NCBI GenBank assembly: GCA_013398175.1
Contig: VZRZ01006595.1
Location: forward strand, 744,001-808,000
DNA from: Climacteris rufus
Lineage: Eukaryota; Chordata; Aves; Passeriformes; Climacteridae
Length of the DNA: 64,000 bases
Direction: 5' to 3'
The notes under the pieces are model-generated. The model ran no database searches, had not been told where the DNA came from, and worked only from the letters and a program-made list of their open reading frames with translations. Shown one piece after another: positions 52,781 to 64,000 of this stretch. The translations under genes were made by a program, and so were the position numbers. Every line of letters begins with the position of its first letter. Position 1 is the first letter of the stretch.

Positions 52781-55700
52781 TTTACTACCATTCATGTGTA
52801 ATGATCATGCTAAGGCAACATCCTCATCAAAGCAAAATAAGAAATCAAATACTGGAAAATTGTGGGTTTGCTCATCTGCAGAACTCATTTGATGGCTCTT
52901 TGCTTACACCCTAGAGAAGGTAAAGTCCTCAGTCTTTAAAAATATTCCAATGTCTCAAGGACAGCAAAACTGTGGGAACTATAGATGTCTTGCTAGGTGG
53001 TGCGAATTTTGGTTTTGCCTGGGAGGTTGGTTGAACCTTTCAAATTCCATTCTATACAATTTTGTTATTACTACCACAATTTTTGTAGAAAAGACACTCT
53101 AAAACGTCTTTCTAAATTAACTCTATCCTTCTTCTTTCATTTCTGAATATTAACAAAAGGACTGATACTAATTATCCTCTACCTGCCCATTTATCAAATA
53201 GATGAGCAACATTTGAGAGTACAGTTGTCAAACAGATTTCATGATTACCTTAGCTTAATTAAGAAGAGGGAAAGCAATGAATCTTAGGCTAATTAGACAG
53301 ATATCCTCAGCTTCAAAGCCTTTTGCCTTGGTCCTTGTCTGCAATTGCCCAACTCAAGAACAGAACTAGTCCAGAAATTTGATTAGAATAGGGCTGTGTT
53401 TCCAAGCCAAGGGTAGACCAGAGCAATGCAGAGCAGCTACCAGATAACTTGCACGTACCAAATCAAATCCTTGCAAGACATTTTTTTGTTTTACAGGTTC
53501 CAGTTGTTACTGCATAGCTAGACACACAGGTTTTCCTCACTAGAGAATTTAGGTTCTCATTTATTTTTTTCTGTCACTTTCAGGTACGGTTTCCAGAACT
53601 TTTAACAGGACAAAACTACCAATTATCTAAGTGTAACTATTTCAGTTATTTAAGCAGTTAGTATAGGAACCTATTCTGAGTATATGACTAAATTTTAAGA
53701 ATTTAAAAGAAAAAAAATCATCTTTCAATCTGCTCAACTAGAGGGCAAAAATTGGTCAGGCTTAAGCTCGTGGCCAAAGCTGAACAAAGACACTATCTTG
53801 TATATGCAAGTATTTCTTGATGCAATTTTTATTCCAGGTCTGAAAACTGTATTTTCACATCTGAAAATATTTAGACATGGTTTAATTCAAATAGCTTTCC
53901 ATTTTGAAAGCACACTTTTATTTATTACCATGAAAACATGAATATACCAGATGGGAAAGGAATACTCTGCTAGTCTTAGGAAGCTTTTTGTACACAATCA
54001 TGCCAATGTTCATAATCACAGCCTAAAATAACTCCCCTCTGTTCATCACACAGCCTACAGTAGGCAAAGCCTGTCATTCAGTGACAGTTTGAAGAGACTT
54101 TATTCCTTACCTTACTGGAAACATACCACTGACTTGGCAAACAGCAACTTTTCCAGGAAACCTTATGCACATACTGCTGACAGATTAGCTTCACATAAAT
54201 AAACCTTATGAAACCTCTCTTATGTCATCTTTCCCAGAATCGGGTACTTACAGAACATACGAAAGGCAACTTAAAGAAAAATATTGACTCTGTATGAGAA
54301 TTCTGCAGCATGAAAGAAAGAAAACTGTTCTCAATTACACCTTGTGCAATATGCAGAAACTGTAGCTTTTTCTATATAAGATAATGTGAAAGAAGTATTG
54401 TATTGCACTTGCTATGAGTATGCAATTGTGCATGAAGAACTAATAGACAACCATCACCAGGACAAGCAGCTGTGATGAATTTCAATGGCTAAATTTTAAA
54501 CATTTAAATCTTTCAGGTTGTTGGTTAAAGGAGCTAAGCTAAAGATATAGCTATAGCAGCCAAAAATACCTATAAAATATCCAGCAATGGAAGCTTCTGC
54601 TTATTACTTTCATGACTAAATCTACAAGGGAGATCAAAGCAAGACAGAGACATTACTAGGGCTGCAATCAATCCTCTAAAAATCAAAATTATGCCCGGTA
54701 ATTACAGAATTGATTACAAATGGATGTTTCTTAAAGAAGGCGGGAATGAAAACAAAGGACAGACAAAAGCTGTGGGCTAGAAATAATGCTGGGCATGTGG
54801 GGAGGGATGATGTGACACCTCGCACATGGGGGAAAGCCATTTTCATTAAATCAATATTCATTCCACTGACTCTTAAGCATTTTTGCAGATCTTCTACTTG
54901 TGGTGAGAATAAGCCATTTCATAACCTTCCTGCTATCCTGTTTTGATGAACAGCACATCAAGGGTATTCCTGCTATCTCTCCAGTCCAAAGATCTCCAGA
55001 AAAGGAGATAATGTTCTCCCTTGATCTTTTTCTGGACAGGGCAGAGCTTGCCCAGGTTTGGGTGACAGGGTGTCTTTCAGTATCTCCAATTCTGCTCCTG
55101 TGACTGAGCCAACCAGAGCATGTCCTGGGAATAATAAAGAAGGATCAATCATTGAAGAACACAAAGACCGTAAGATACACAAGATGAGTTTAACCCCATC
55201 TTCCCCACTACAAACGAATAGAGAGGGTCAAATGGACATAGGCAAATTCTGGTGTAGGCTGTGTCATGGTAAAAATTACTTGTAAAGGAAAAGAACAATC
55301 AGAAACTGCTTTCCTAGGCTTTCTGAAACACGTAGGCACTAATACTGGTGATGATGTCAACAGACTTGAGCATTTAGAGTTAGCATGTACCAAGAATCAG
55401 ATGCCTATGATAGCAGGAGAAATAACTGTATTTGCCAGTTATAACCAGACTCCAACTACTTATTACCATTCAGCCAAAAACTGTGCCAAGAAGTCTGGCA
55501 TGACACCAAAGTATAGCAAGGGTAATTTCTGCATAAGTCAATGATATGATGAGAAAATGTCTACTGGTGCATGACAGGATGAGAAGGGTCAGATTTCTTA
55601 ACCAATTAATTATATTCTCAGATGTATGTTATATAAAGGAGCTGTAGCAAGTTCACAGCAGACAAACCCCAGCAAGATCTCATCCCTGCCTAAGCAGTGG

Positions 55701-57556
55701 GATACTAACATTTCATTTATTTCATTGTTCATTTCTTTAATAATGTCTCATCATTTTATTAAAGGAAACACAAGTGATTGTTTAGCATCAAGGCTGGTGT
55801 ACAGACTACAGGTCTGGGTCTGTGTCAGCTGACAGAACGCCTGAAGGAAAATCAGTTCTTTGTAGACCGGCTATTAAAGGATAAAGGCAGAAATGAAAGG
55901 CATCAAGATGATAAAGAGTTGAACAATTTAGATGACTTTATTTATAACAGGGCTGTCCAACCTTAGAAGGAAATTACAGCATCATGCCAGAGACACAAAT
56001 CTACACAACAGCTTGAGAAATTAAATGCCCAGGGCCAGACAGTTTGCTGAGTGCCTGAACACTATGAAGGAAAGGAGCACAGCCAAGAAAAAAAGCTGTT
56101 AATCGTAAGGAGTAAGGCAAGCTATTCCCAGATGATCCATCTTCCAAAACAAAAACAAAGTTAATTCTCACTGCACCACCATCAAATGGTTTGGGGTTCA
56201 AACACTTCCCAAGCCAAGGAGTCATCCATAGCACCAGGACTGGAGACACAATCAATACAGTCACAAAAGGTCTTCAAGGCAGCCCCAGCCAGCAACCTGC
56301 ATGACCAGCCTTAAAGCACTAGCTAAAGCCTGGATAACATGAAAGAAGTAGAGACTGAATAAATCAGAGGAGTGGCTTTGTGAAGAAGGTTTACAGTTTG
56401 CAGTCTGTTCTTTCGCAGCGTTCTTAACGGTAAACAAGTGGGAGCCTGTAGCTACATTCAGAATTGATTATTTCAAAATTTATTTTGTGTTGGTCAAGAC
56501 CTTTCATGAGAGATTATTCAGAGAAAAAGGAGAAAAGGATAATGAGTTCTGAATTAATAACAACCTAAGAGACAGAAAAAAGGCATAATTAATGGCTGCC
56601 TTTTAGAAAGAAGATTACTTACAAGGAAGTAATTTCAATGATCAATACTGTCAAATATGCATTTTTCAATGATTAAGCTCTAAAATGGGCAACAAGATTA
56701 TGGAATACACCCAACAGTCTAAACTATATGAAACTAAAGAGAAATTTATGAGAAATCCAAATTATTTTGAAGGAAAGATGTAAGCCAAATTAAAGGCAGT
56801 GGCCTGTATGATGAGAATAATGAGCTTTTCAGGTACACTCTGATGTCATAACTTTGGGTGACTTTAATATGGGACCAATCTACCAGTATCCCCCATGCAA
56901 TGTGCTGAAAAATTTGAAAAATAACAAGAGAAAACCTGGAGAAAGATGGGACATTTAAAAAAAACAAACAGAAAATAGTATATCAAATTTTCAGAATATA
57001 AAACTGGACTGTCCCCCCTCTGCACGGAGTTCTAAAGGCTTCCATTCCCCAGAAAGAGCTGACTTACCCCCAGACATATTTGTTGAGTCTGTTAACTATG
57101 CCAAGGAAGACATTTTGTGCAGGAACAAGCTAGCTGAAAGATGTTCCCCCATACAACCCCAAAATCTTCCCAATAAGGTCTAGACCTAAATATCTGAGAA
57201 AGCATCACTGAAAGCATGAGAGTGCTCCTGAGAGTGCATGTTTCTTACTTTGGCATAGTCAGACTGATAATAGTAGCAAGATCGATAGCAGAGCCCACTT
57301 GTTTGCATATCCTGAAAAAGCCCACGTCCTCAAAATGCATCACTTTGCCCACTTCTGCCATGTAATAGTTTCCCAAAGGGAGAAAATATCCTGAAAAAGT
57401 AACTGAAATACTACTTGTCTTTTTAATATTGGTTTATCCTTGTTAATGGGGTCACACATCACAAAAATCCATAATATATGAGCCTCACCTTCATAACTAA
57501 TGTTGCTTTTGAACTCTGGTCATCATGCTCATTCTGGTTCTTCTGTTATTCACCTC

Positions 57557-57576
57557 TAAATAATAAATAAATAAAT
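57557..57576. repeat. (AAAT)n short repeat
   Basis: TAAATAATAAATAAATAAAT, four to five units. It is followed by T-rich sequence up to 57609. Confidence 0.8.
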
Positions 57577-60500
57577 GATTTTTTGGCCTTTTTTTTCTTT
57601 TTTTTTTAAGGCCTATATATGCTAGCATTTCCCACATGGAAAGGTTAATAAGTAAAATTCCAGAGGAAAAAAATATGAATGTTAATGCAATCTCTAAGCC
57701 AAGAGTGAAGCCTGTATTTCTGTGCAGAGGTGCATGGAAGAAACACCAGGAAGGCTCCTGTTTGCTCTTCCCAGAGCTATGCTACAGTGAACATTCCAAA
57801 AGCCTGCAAGCTTGGTGCTGTGTAAGTGCATTATTGTGCTGGTGTCACACACATATTGATGCAAACTAAGGCTGGAATAGTTCATTCTGGAGGTTAATAA
57901 TTTCTAGCAGGAACCAGAAACGTTGTTCTAAAAGCAGCAAACTTTGCCAACAAGACAAGTCTTCCCTGGAGCAAATGCTTCAAAACCAAGTGAGCAACAC
58001 CTAGCAAGAATCCTTTTGTTAAATTCCTCCATATATCAGATTAGCTCTTCGCCTTTCAAAAAGAAATATATTCTGAAGCATAACCAAGTCATATCCTTCA
58101 TTACATCCTTGCTGGTTCAAACACATATACACATTTGATTTATGGCTCCAAACAATCCAAAATTTGGGCTTCCAACTTCCCCAAAATTCAGTTTTAACCT
58201 AAATTTCCTGCAGAGGCTACAAAGCATTGCACTCAACTACTGCATTATGCATTCTTTCTGAATAAAACCTTTTTCATTTGACAGAGGGGGAAAAGAAAGA
58301 GACACACTCTCAGCTGAAATAAATTTTATGTGCATCTACTGTCACTGGTGAAGTTGTAACCATTTATACTAAAAATTGCTCCTCATGTAGTGACTGTGTA
58401 ATGCCTTCTCCCATCTTCTTGACAGATGACTGCTTTCATTGCTTAAAATCCTTCAGATTTAGGTACTAGGACCAAACATCTGCAAATATGATGGTGACAA
58501 CATTTACCCAGGATATTTTACACTTTTATCACTCTTCTGTGCTATTGATAGCGCAACTTTCCCCCTTGCAGTGGTGGCAGTGCTGGCTTCAGAGCACTGG
58601 CTGTATCTATTAGTCAGCGTTTGCATGTATTGTCTCCTAAAGCATTACAGATTAGCTGAGTATTAGCAAGTACAAAACTGACCATGCACATTTTTAATCC
58701 ATTTATGTGTAGCACATTCATTGGAGAGGCTGCTCATTGCTACTTTGTAGCTAAAATTCACAGCCATAGCACAGTCTGACATGCACTACAGAAAATGGCA
58801 ATCAAAATGAAATGATGTTGAAATAGCTCAATTCAGTCCTGCAAATTTGTATTTAAAAACAAACAAACCAACAAAACCCTCTAACGCATTCTCCCTAACT
58901 TTTACATAAACAGTAACCCTCATTTTTCTCTCTCAAAGTTACTGTGTTTAACTCCTATGTGCTGAGCCCAAGACAAAAAACATCAGCAAAAAAAAAGGCT
59001 CCTTGTGGATTGAAGAGTACATTCAAAATGGAAATAGGATGGTAAGTGAATAAATTGCAGTGCAATAAAAGTTAATCTGTTTCAGAGAAGACAACTTGTT
59101 GTCTAGAAATACTTGCTGCCGGAATCCAAAACCCCCTTCTCCAGTGACACCAACATCATTGCTTGGGTTGTTATTTACCTCATGAACTCATCTGAATGTA
59201 GCACAATAGAGTTGCCATCTCTATCAGATGATTGGTTTTCTCAGCCAGTTCAGAAACATGATAAATAATTAGTTCAACGAGATATTACTAGCAGACCCAG
59301 AAATAAATAGAAGGGTTTTGTCAGGCTGAGAGTAAACGCTGCTAAGATAGAGACAAGCAAGTGCCATACAGCATTCATCACTTGTAAGGTAAATGACTTC
59401 TTCTGAATTCACTCAGGCAGAAAATGAACAGCTGCCAATGCTGATCAGAGAGAAGTAAAATGTTGCATCTGGGGATGAAGTGTGTTTCTGTTTTTGACTT
59501 GTTTTCTTTTTCTTTAGTTAAAATAATATTTTTCTTCTATGGAAGGAGAAATATTGGCTTAGAGGTCAAAAAAAAAAAAAAGGCTTCTCAGCATGGCTTT
59601 GATGGGGGTGTGGCACTGTCAAAATGTATAAGCTATTAGCAAAGCAGTACTTCTTTTATCCCATTAAGTCCTCCACATACAGCAGAATAGTGGAAAAAAT
59701 CCCACCCTCTCAGTCCTTACAAAGTTTCTGAGATTTCTGACACGTGCTGAGTCCAGCCATGACACACCAGTTACTTGAGGACAGTCTGTGTCTGCAGGAG
59801 AAAAGCTCATCCTGAGGGAGGGCAGAAATCAGACTATGCCTCCTCACAAGCATTTTAGTACCCACTCTTACCTCACAGTATGACTTCCAGGGCAGACAGA
59901 GTCCTTACTATATTGGAGGCAATACAGCAAAGATAATTGTGTAAAGAATAAAAGCAGAGAGTATGGCACGTCTCATTTTTAACTTCAGCAGTAAGCCCTG
60001 TTTTAGTCATACAAAATAGGGGGTTTTGCCCATTCCTTTTGTGGCCTGTATTTCCTTCTATTATTCTCAAACACTGTAACAATTAGCACTAGATCACCTC
60101 CCAGAAAAGGAATTAATTATTGATCCACTCATAAAACATTTAAAATTCTTATAAAGTTCCTTTCTGTACCAATGTAATTATTAATTAACATCTTGCTACC
60201 TTTCAGACTTCCAGCAAGTTTGGTGGGGTTATAGTAACAATGGATACAGTCAAAAGAGTCAGTCTATTATTTGCTCTGTCAGGAAAATTCTCACCAAAAT
60301 GCAAATGTTTTGAACATGAACGTCTTGAATACTGATTCTATAACACATATTCAAGTTTAAAAGAGTGATGTATTCAGGTCAAAGCCAGCAGTGATTTCTG
60401 AACCTGTACTTTCCTAGAATTCTAGATGCTTTAAAATTAATGTAAATCTTACTGATGATATTTCTATCCAATGTGAACTGAACCAGGTCTATTGAAGATT

Positions 60501-61228
60501 CACTAGATTCAACAAGTTACTTGTAGGAAGGAGCTCTCCTACGGGGGGAACCTGAACAGAAGTACTTGCACCACTTCTTGTGGGAGACAGGGGTGAGAGC
60601 AATTTTTCTACGCTATGGAAGGTCCTCTTATGAGCATTTTCTTCTAAAATAAAATTATCTTTATTGAAAAATAAAGTGCATTTTGCTTTAAGGAGCAATG
60701 AGAATCTAATAATATTCTTTCGTAAGAGAACTATTAGCAGAGAGGTAAAGAACAACTTTTAAAAATAATTTCTCCAGCAGAATTCATAAAAATGAACTCT
60801 TCACACTAATCAAAAAGAAACCATTTTTCCTAATTAAAACAAAATAATTCATTTCACACCCAAAGCATATTTTCAGGAGAGATCAAATGGGAGAGCAGTC
60901 TGGTTTGTGCATATCCTGCCTTAAAAACTCTGTGAGCAAATAACTGAATCAAAAAATTAAAAATTTTGAGTGAGTTACCAAAACCGTTCTTCACACAAAG
61001 ACAGGAGGTTTTGGTGAAGAAATTATGGCAAAACCAATCTAGCTTAAATATGAAAAACAATCAGTGGAAGAAACAAAAGGAAATACAACCTACCCCCTCT
61101 TTTTTTTTTTTTACAGATGATAGTCCTAAGGTGTTTATTATAGTAAACTTGCACTTTTATAGACTTATTACACCATTTACACTCTATTGTTTTAAAAGTA
61201 GATTGAGAGGCTAAAACTCCAGGTGGTC

Positions 61229-61270
61229 AACATGTCTGAGTCCAGGCTGATGGCCTGGACTTGGCATGTT
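61229..61270 (+). repeat. Compact 18-bp stem hairpin
   Basis: On the plus strand AACATG (61229-61234) pairs with CATGTT (61265-61270). After a single bulged T, CTGA pairs with TTGG using two G-U wobbles, and GTCCAGGC (61240-61247) pairs exactly with GCCTGGAC (61253-61260) around the loop TGATG. The wobbles only work in the plus-strand RNA, antisense to NRXN1. No known RNA family is recognised. Confidence 0.65.
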
Positions 61271-64000
61271 ATGGTTTCAAGTTGGGCTCAGTCTTCTGCA
61301 AGATGCCGGCCACTTGTGAGTGTGCTACTGTCACAGGTATGTGTTGTTCTCCAACTTGTAGAGTTGGCATAAACTGCCAACTGTTTGGCTTTCTTCTTTC
61401 CTAGAGCCCATGAGAAGATTTTATTCAGTTCATCAACACTTCTGGTTTCCCCACCTAACTGCTTTGACATGGATGTAAAGCTGTTAATGTTTTTTCTGTG
61501 CTGCTTTTTTTTGTCACAGCTGCCAGAATCACCTGATCAGAGAAAAACTGAGCAGAACCAGCCCAGGACTCATTTACTCCAAACTGTGCCCTGGGGTGTA
61601 TTTAACAAGCAGTTTGTAAACTAAGGGTATTTTCTGCAGGGTGCATGCACATGAATGCCCAAGGTCAGAAAAATCAGAACAGGAGTTAATGTATTTCAGG
61701 ATATGGTTTTTGATTTGGAAACCCAAGATATCAAACCTAAAGCAACAGGTATTGATAAGCTGAGATAATGTGAATATCACCTTATCAGAAAACATATATA
61801 ATCTTGGGAAATCTTACCCTTGTGAGAAACAAAACTCATCACACTTTATCAGGGACACGTAGTTGGGAGAAGTCAAGCAAAACTATCCCCCCATGTATGT
61901 AAGATTGATAAGAAAACCCATAAGAGGAATTTATCAATCACTAGTCATGATTAATCTGACATTCTTTTTTATAGCATAATGAACTGGTCCTTTCATGCTC
62001 TGATCAAGTTATTTCTACTTCTGTTATCCTGAGGTTAAAAGAGAGAGAACAAAGGTTACCACGCCTGCACTTTGGTTATGTTAGAAAATGGCTTGCTCTT
62101 TATTTTCAAGTAAACAGATAGAATCTGTTCAAACTTAACTTGTTTTCTTACTGAAAATTCATCTCACAGCCTCTATGACTACTTGCTTTGATATAATGCA
62201 AGGGAAACTAAAAATATAACCAAAAAATCTTTTGAACAAGAAACGGATGCTGGAACAGAAAACCATAACAAGGACTCCAGAGACCTGGATGTCTTTCTGT
62301 TGGCATGAAGACACCTGGATGAAGCTCTGGCTCTGAGTCAGAGCTAGCTTTCCTGCTGAATTTGATGGGATAAGAATTCACTCCTTCCCAATTGCTGGCA
62401 AATAATTTTTGTGTACTTTTCCTGTACTACAATGACAGTGTCTCTTCACCTCTGAGACTGAATTTTTTTCCTTTGAGGTGGTCACACAGAAGAGGTGACT
62501 AAGAGAGGCAGTACTGAGATATAGGTGTGCTTTTAAAATTCATCTTATCACTGGATGAGTAGAGACCAGAATATGGCTCCTTGGGCTGCAACCTTTTTAA
62601 AAGAGGTGCAGTGAACAATTTTAATGCTGAGCCAATTGATTTTGTGCGCCTTCCAGGTAGGTCTTGTATATTATGGTTTTGATCTGCAGTCAATTATCCA
62701 CTGTAATAGCATTAAGTTTCAATGCAATTAAATTATTTTACCAGAAAATGTTCATAATAGCATTAAAATACAGTCTATTTAAGTCAATATGGCACCACAT
62801 AATCTATAAATTAGTCATAAGCACTATCCACAAGTGCAAAAATGATGAAAATTAATGCAGACTAATGCAATAAAATGTATATGGATATTAACAACAATGC
62901 AGGCTGCTTGCAACAGAGTAACAACAAACTAATTTCTTACATCAAAATTATTTCAGTTGGCTACCATGGGTTGGAGATTACAACATCCTGGGAAAATGTT
63001 CACTCATTGTCATTCCAGTTTTGATCTCATCAAGAAGAGCTGTACAGTTGTCCAAATATTTCTAGAAAAATAAAATAAGCTATTTCCTGTTAATAAACTA
63101 CAAATAAATCCTGTTCTTTCTTAATAGGAGGCAGTAGAAGACTATCCATTTAATTCAATAGGAGAATGTATTTCTGAAAAATAGATACTGAAATCCTTGC
63201 ATAAATTTCTTGTCCCTTCATTGCACCACCATGAAATAGCAGAAACTATCTGTATACTAATATTTTTGGTTTGCCTTTAAATGTTGTACATACTATTATT
63301 ACTCAAATAATGACCCACTACTTTAAAAATGTGAGCCAGGCTGGGCATCTGAGACATCTGCCTGTGTCTGGCAGATTTGAGACTGGATCTAGGGACATCT
63401 TCACCCTTCTGGAGCCACAGCTGGAGGTCAGGCAGAACAGTCCAGGATGGAGTACACATGACATTCGAGCCCTATATTTAGGTGCTGAATCTCTCCGTGT
63501 CCAATGGCCCCGTTTGTAGAACAAGACACATCAAATAGCAAATTGCAGTTTCTCAAATCAGCTGAGATATCAGTCTGAGGACTGGTAAGCTTTGCATGTA
63601 ACCATGAAAAAGCAGTCTGTCACTCAGATCTGTTATTAGACCTTAAGTGTGACAGGGGAGGTTTATGACACACTGTGATTGTATAAATAAGCCAGGCAAT
63701 GCCATCACTGTTGTCATAATGCCAGTGGGACCTTGGTGTTACCAACTAACTGCTACCAGCTACTACTGATCAGTGCCATCATAACAGGAGACAGGGACAA
63801 GTCTAGGCTCCAGCTCAGTTCCAAGCTCAACAGCACCTGGAATCATCTCCCACTTACTATAAGATCTAGTTTGTTGGGTATCCAGGCCTTGTGCAACACC
63901 AAACTCCATGACAGTGTCTACCACAATTATCAGGGCTGTTTGGTTGAAGTGAGAGAAAGTAGTTGCTCAGAAAAGAACAGCTGTCATCACAAGCAGTGAT
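61271..64000. other. Upstream NRXN1 intron, window end: no gene seen
   Basis: The first 300 bases (to about 61600) and the last 700 bases (63320-64000) are somewhat richer in G/C than the AT-rich middle and contain short open frames on both strands, none recognisable. The last block could be an unrecognised repeat that continues beyond the window. Confidence 0.45.

Larger units (their letters stand above)
47402..61228. other. Upstream NRXN1 intron: no gene seen
   Basis: AT-rich intron with homopolymers at 48001-48015, 49418-49434 and 59569-59581 and short tandem repeats noted separately. A 150-codon plus frame at 49015-49467 and a 156-codon minus frame at 50606-51076 show no recognisable domain. 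The interval 55100-56960 has long low-stop stretches and a GDFN-like reading at about 56856-56875, but no convincing element. Confidence 0.5.

Noticed and set aside
56840..56900. GGTGACTTTAATATG, readable as GDFNM like a LINE endonuclease motif
   Set aside because: Only a few residues match and neighbouring sequence does not align to a LINE endonuclease.
63320..64000. Possible LTR or repeat at the window end
   Set aside because: Composition is suggestive but I recognise no terminal motifs or family sequence.

Overview
This window looks like bird nuclear DNA (a non-avian sauropsid is possible). It is AT-rich, CpG-poor and carries no bacterial-style gene organisation. Almost everything is intron or intergenic-like sequence. 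The bird assignment rests mainly on a CR1 LINE copy at about 32300-32970 that ends in the octamer-type tail ATTCTATG/ATTCTGTG typical of avian CR1. A second, much older CR1/L3-like LINE lies at about 5050-6400.

The only coding segment I can support is one 172-bp exon on the minus strand at 12879-13050. It has a clean splice acceptor and donor and encodes 57 codons plus one base. The peptide matches the sixth LNS (laminin-neurexin-sex hormone globulin) domain of neurexin-1, in the exon that ends exactly at splice site 4 (SS4). The gene therefore runs right to left. Positions 13051-64000 are the upstream intron (at least 50.9 kb inside the window) and positions 1-12878 are the downstream intron (at least 12.8 kb). 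I did not see by eye the SS4 cassette exon, the preceding LNS6 exon, or the CpG-rich neurexin-1-beta promoter and first exon. They should lie outside the window.

The introns hold the two LINE remnants, a near-perfect 76-bp tandem duplication (19431-19582), a CA/TA microsatellite (about 17515-17556) and short simple repeats. They also hold a degenerate 10-bp minisatellite (about 25141-25400) that runs into a GC-rich block of unknown origin. That composite (25141-25803) is bracketed by the 6-bp direct repeat TAAGGA. A TGACCT-TAATTA-GGGTCA everted-repeat site follows just after it.

Hairpin-forming inverted repeats lie at 47325-47401 and 61229-61270, and a small perfect one lies at 5536-5560. 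Several stretches look like possible conserved regulatory sequence, but that needs an alignment. I found no clear previously undescribed gene system. The most unusual items are the minisatellite/GC-rich composite, the hairpin at 61229-61270, and the sharp switch in composition inside the neurexin exon.
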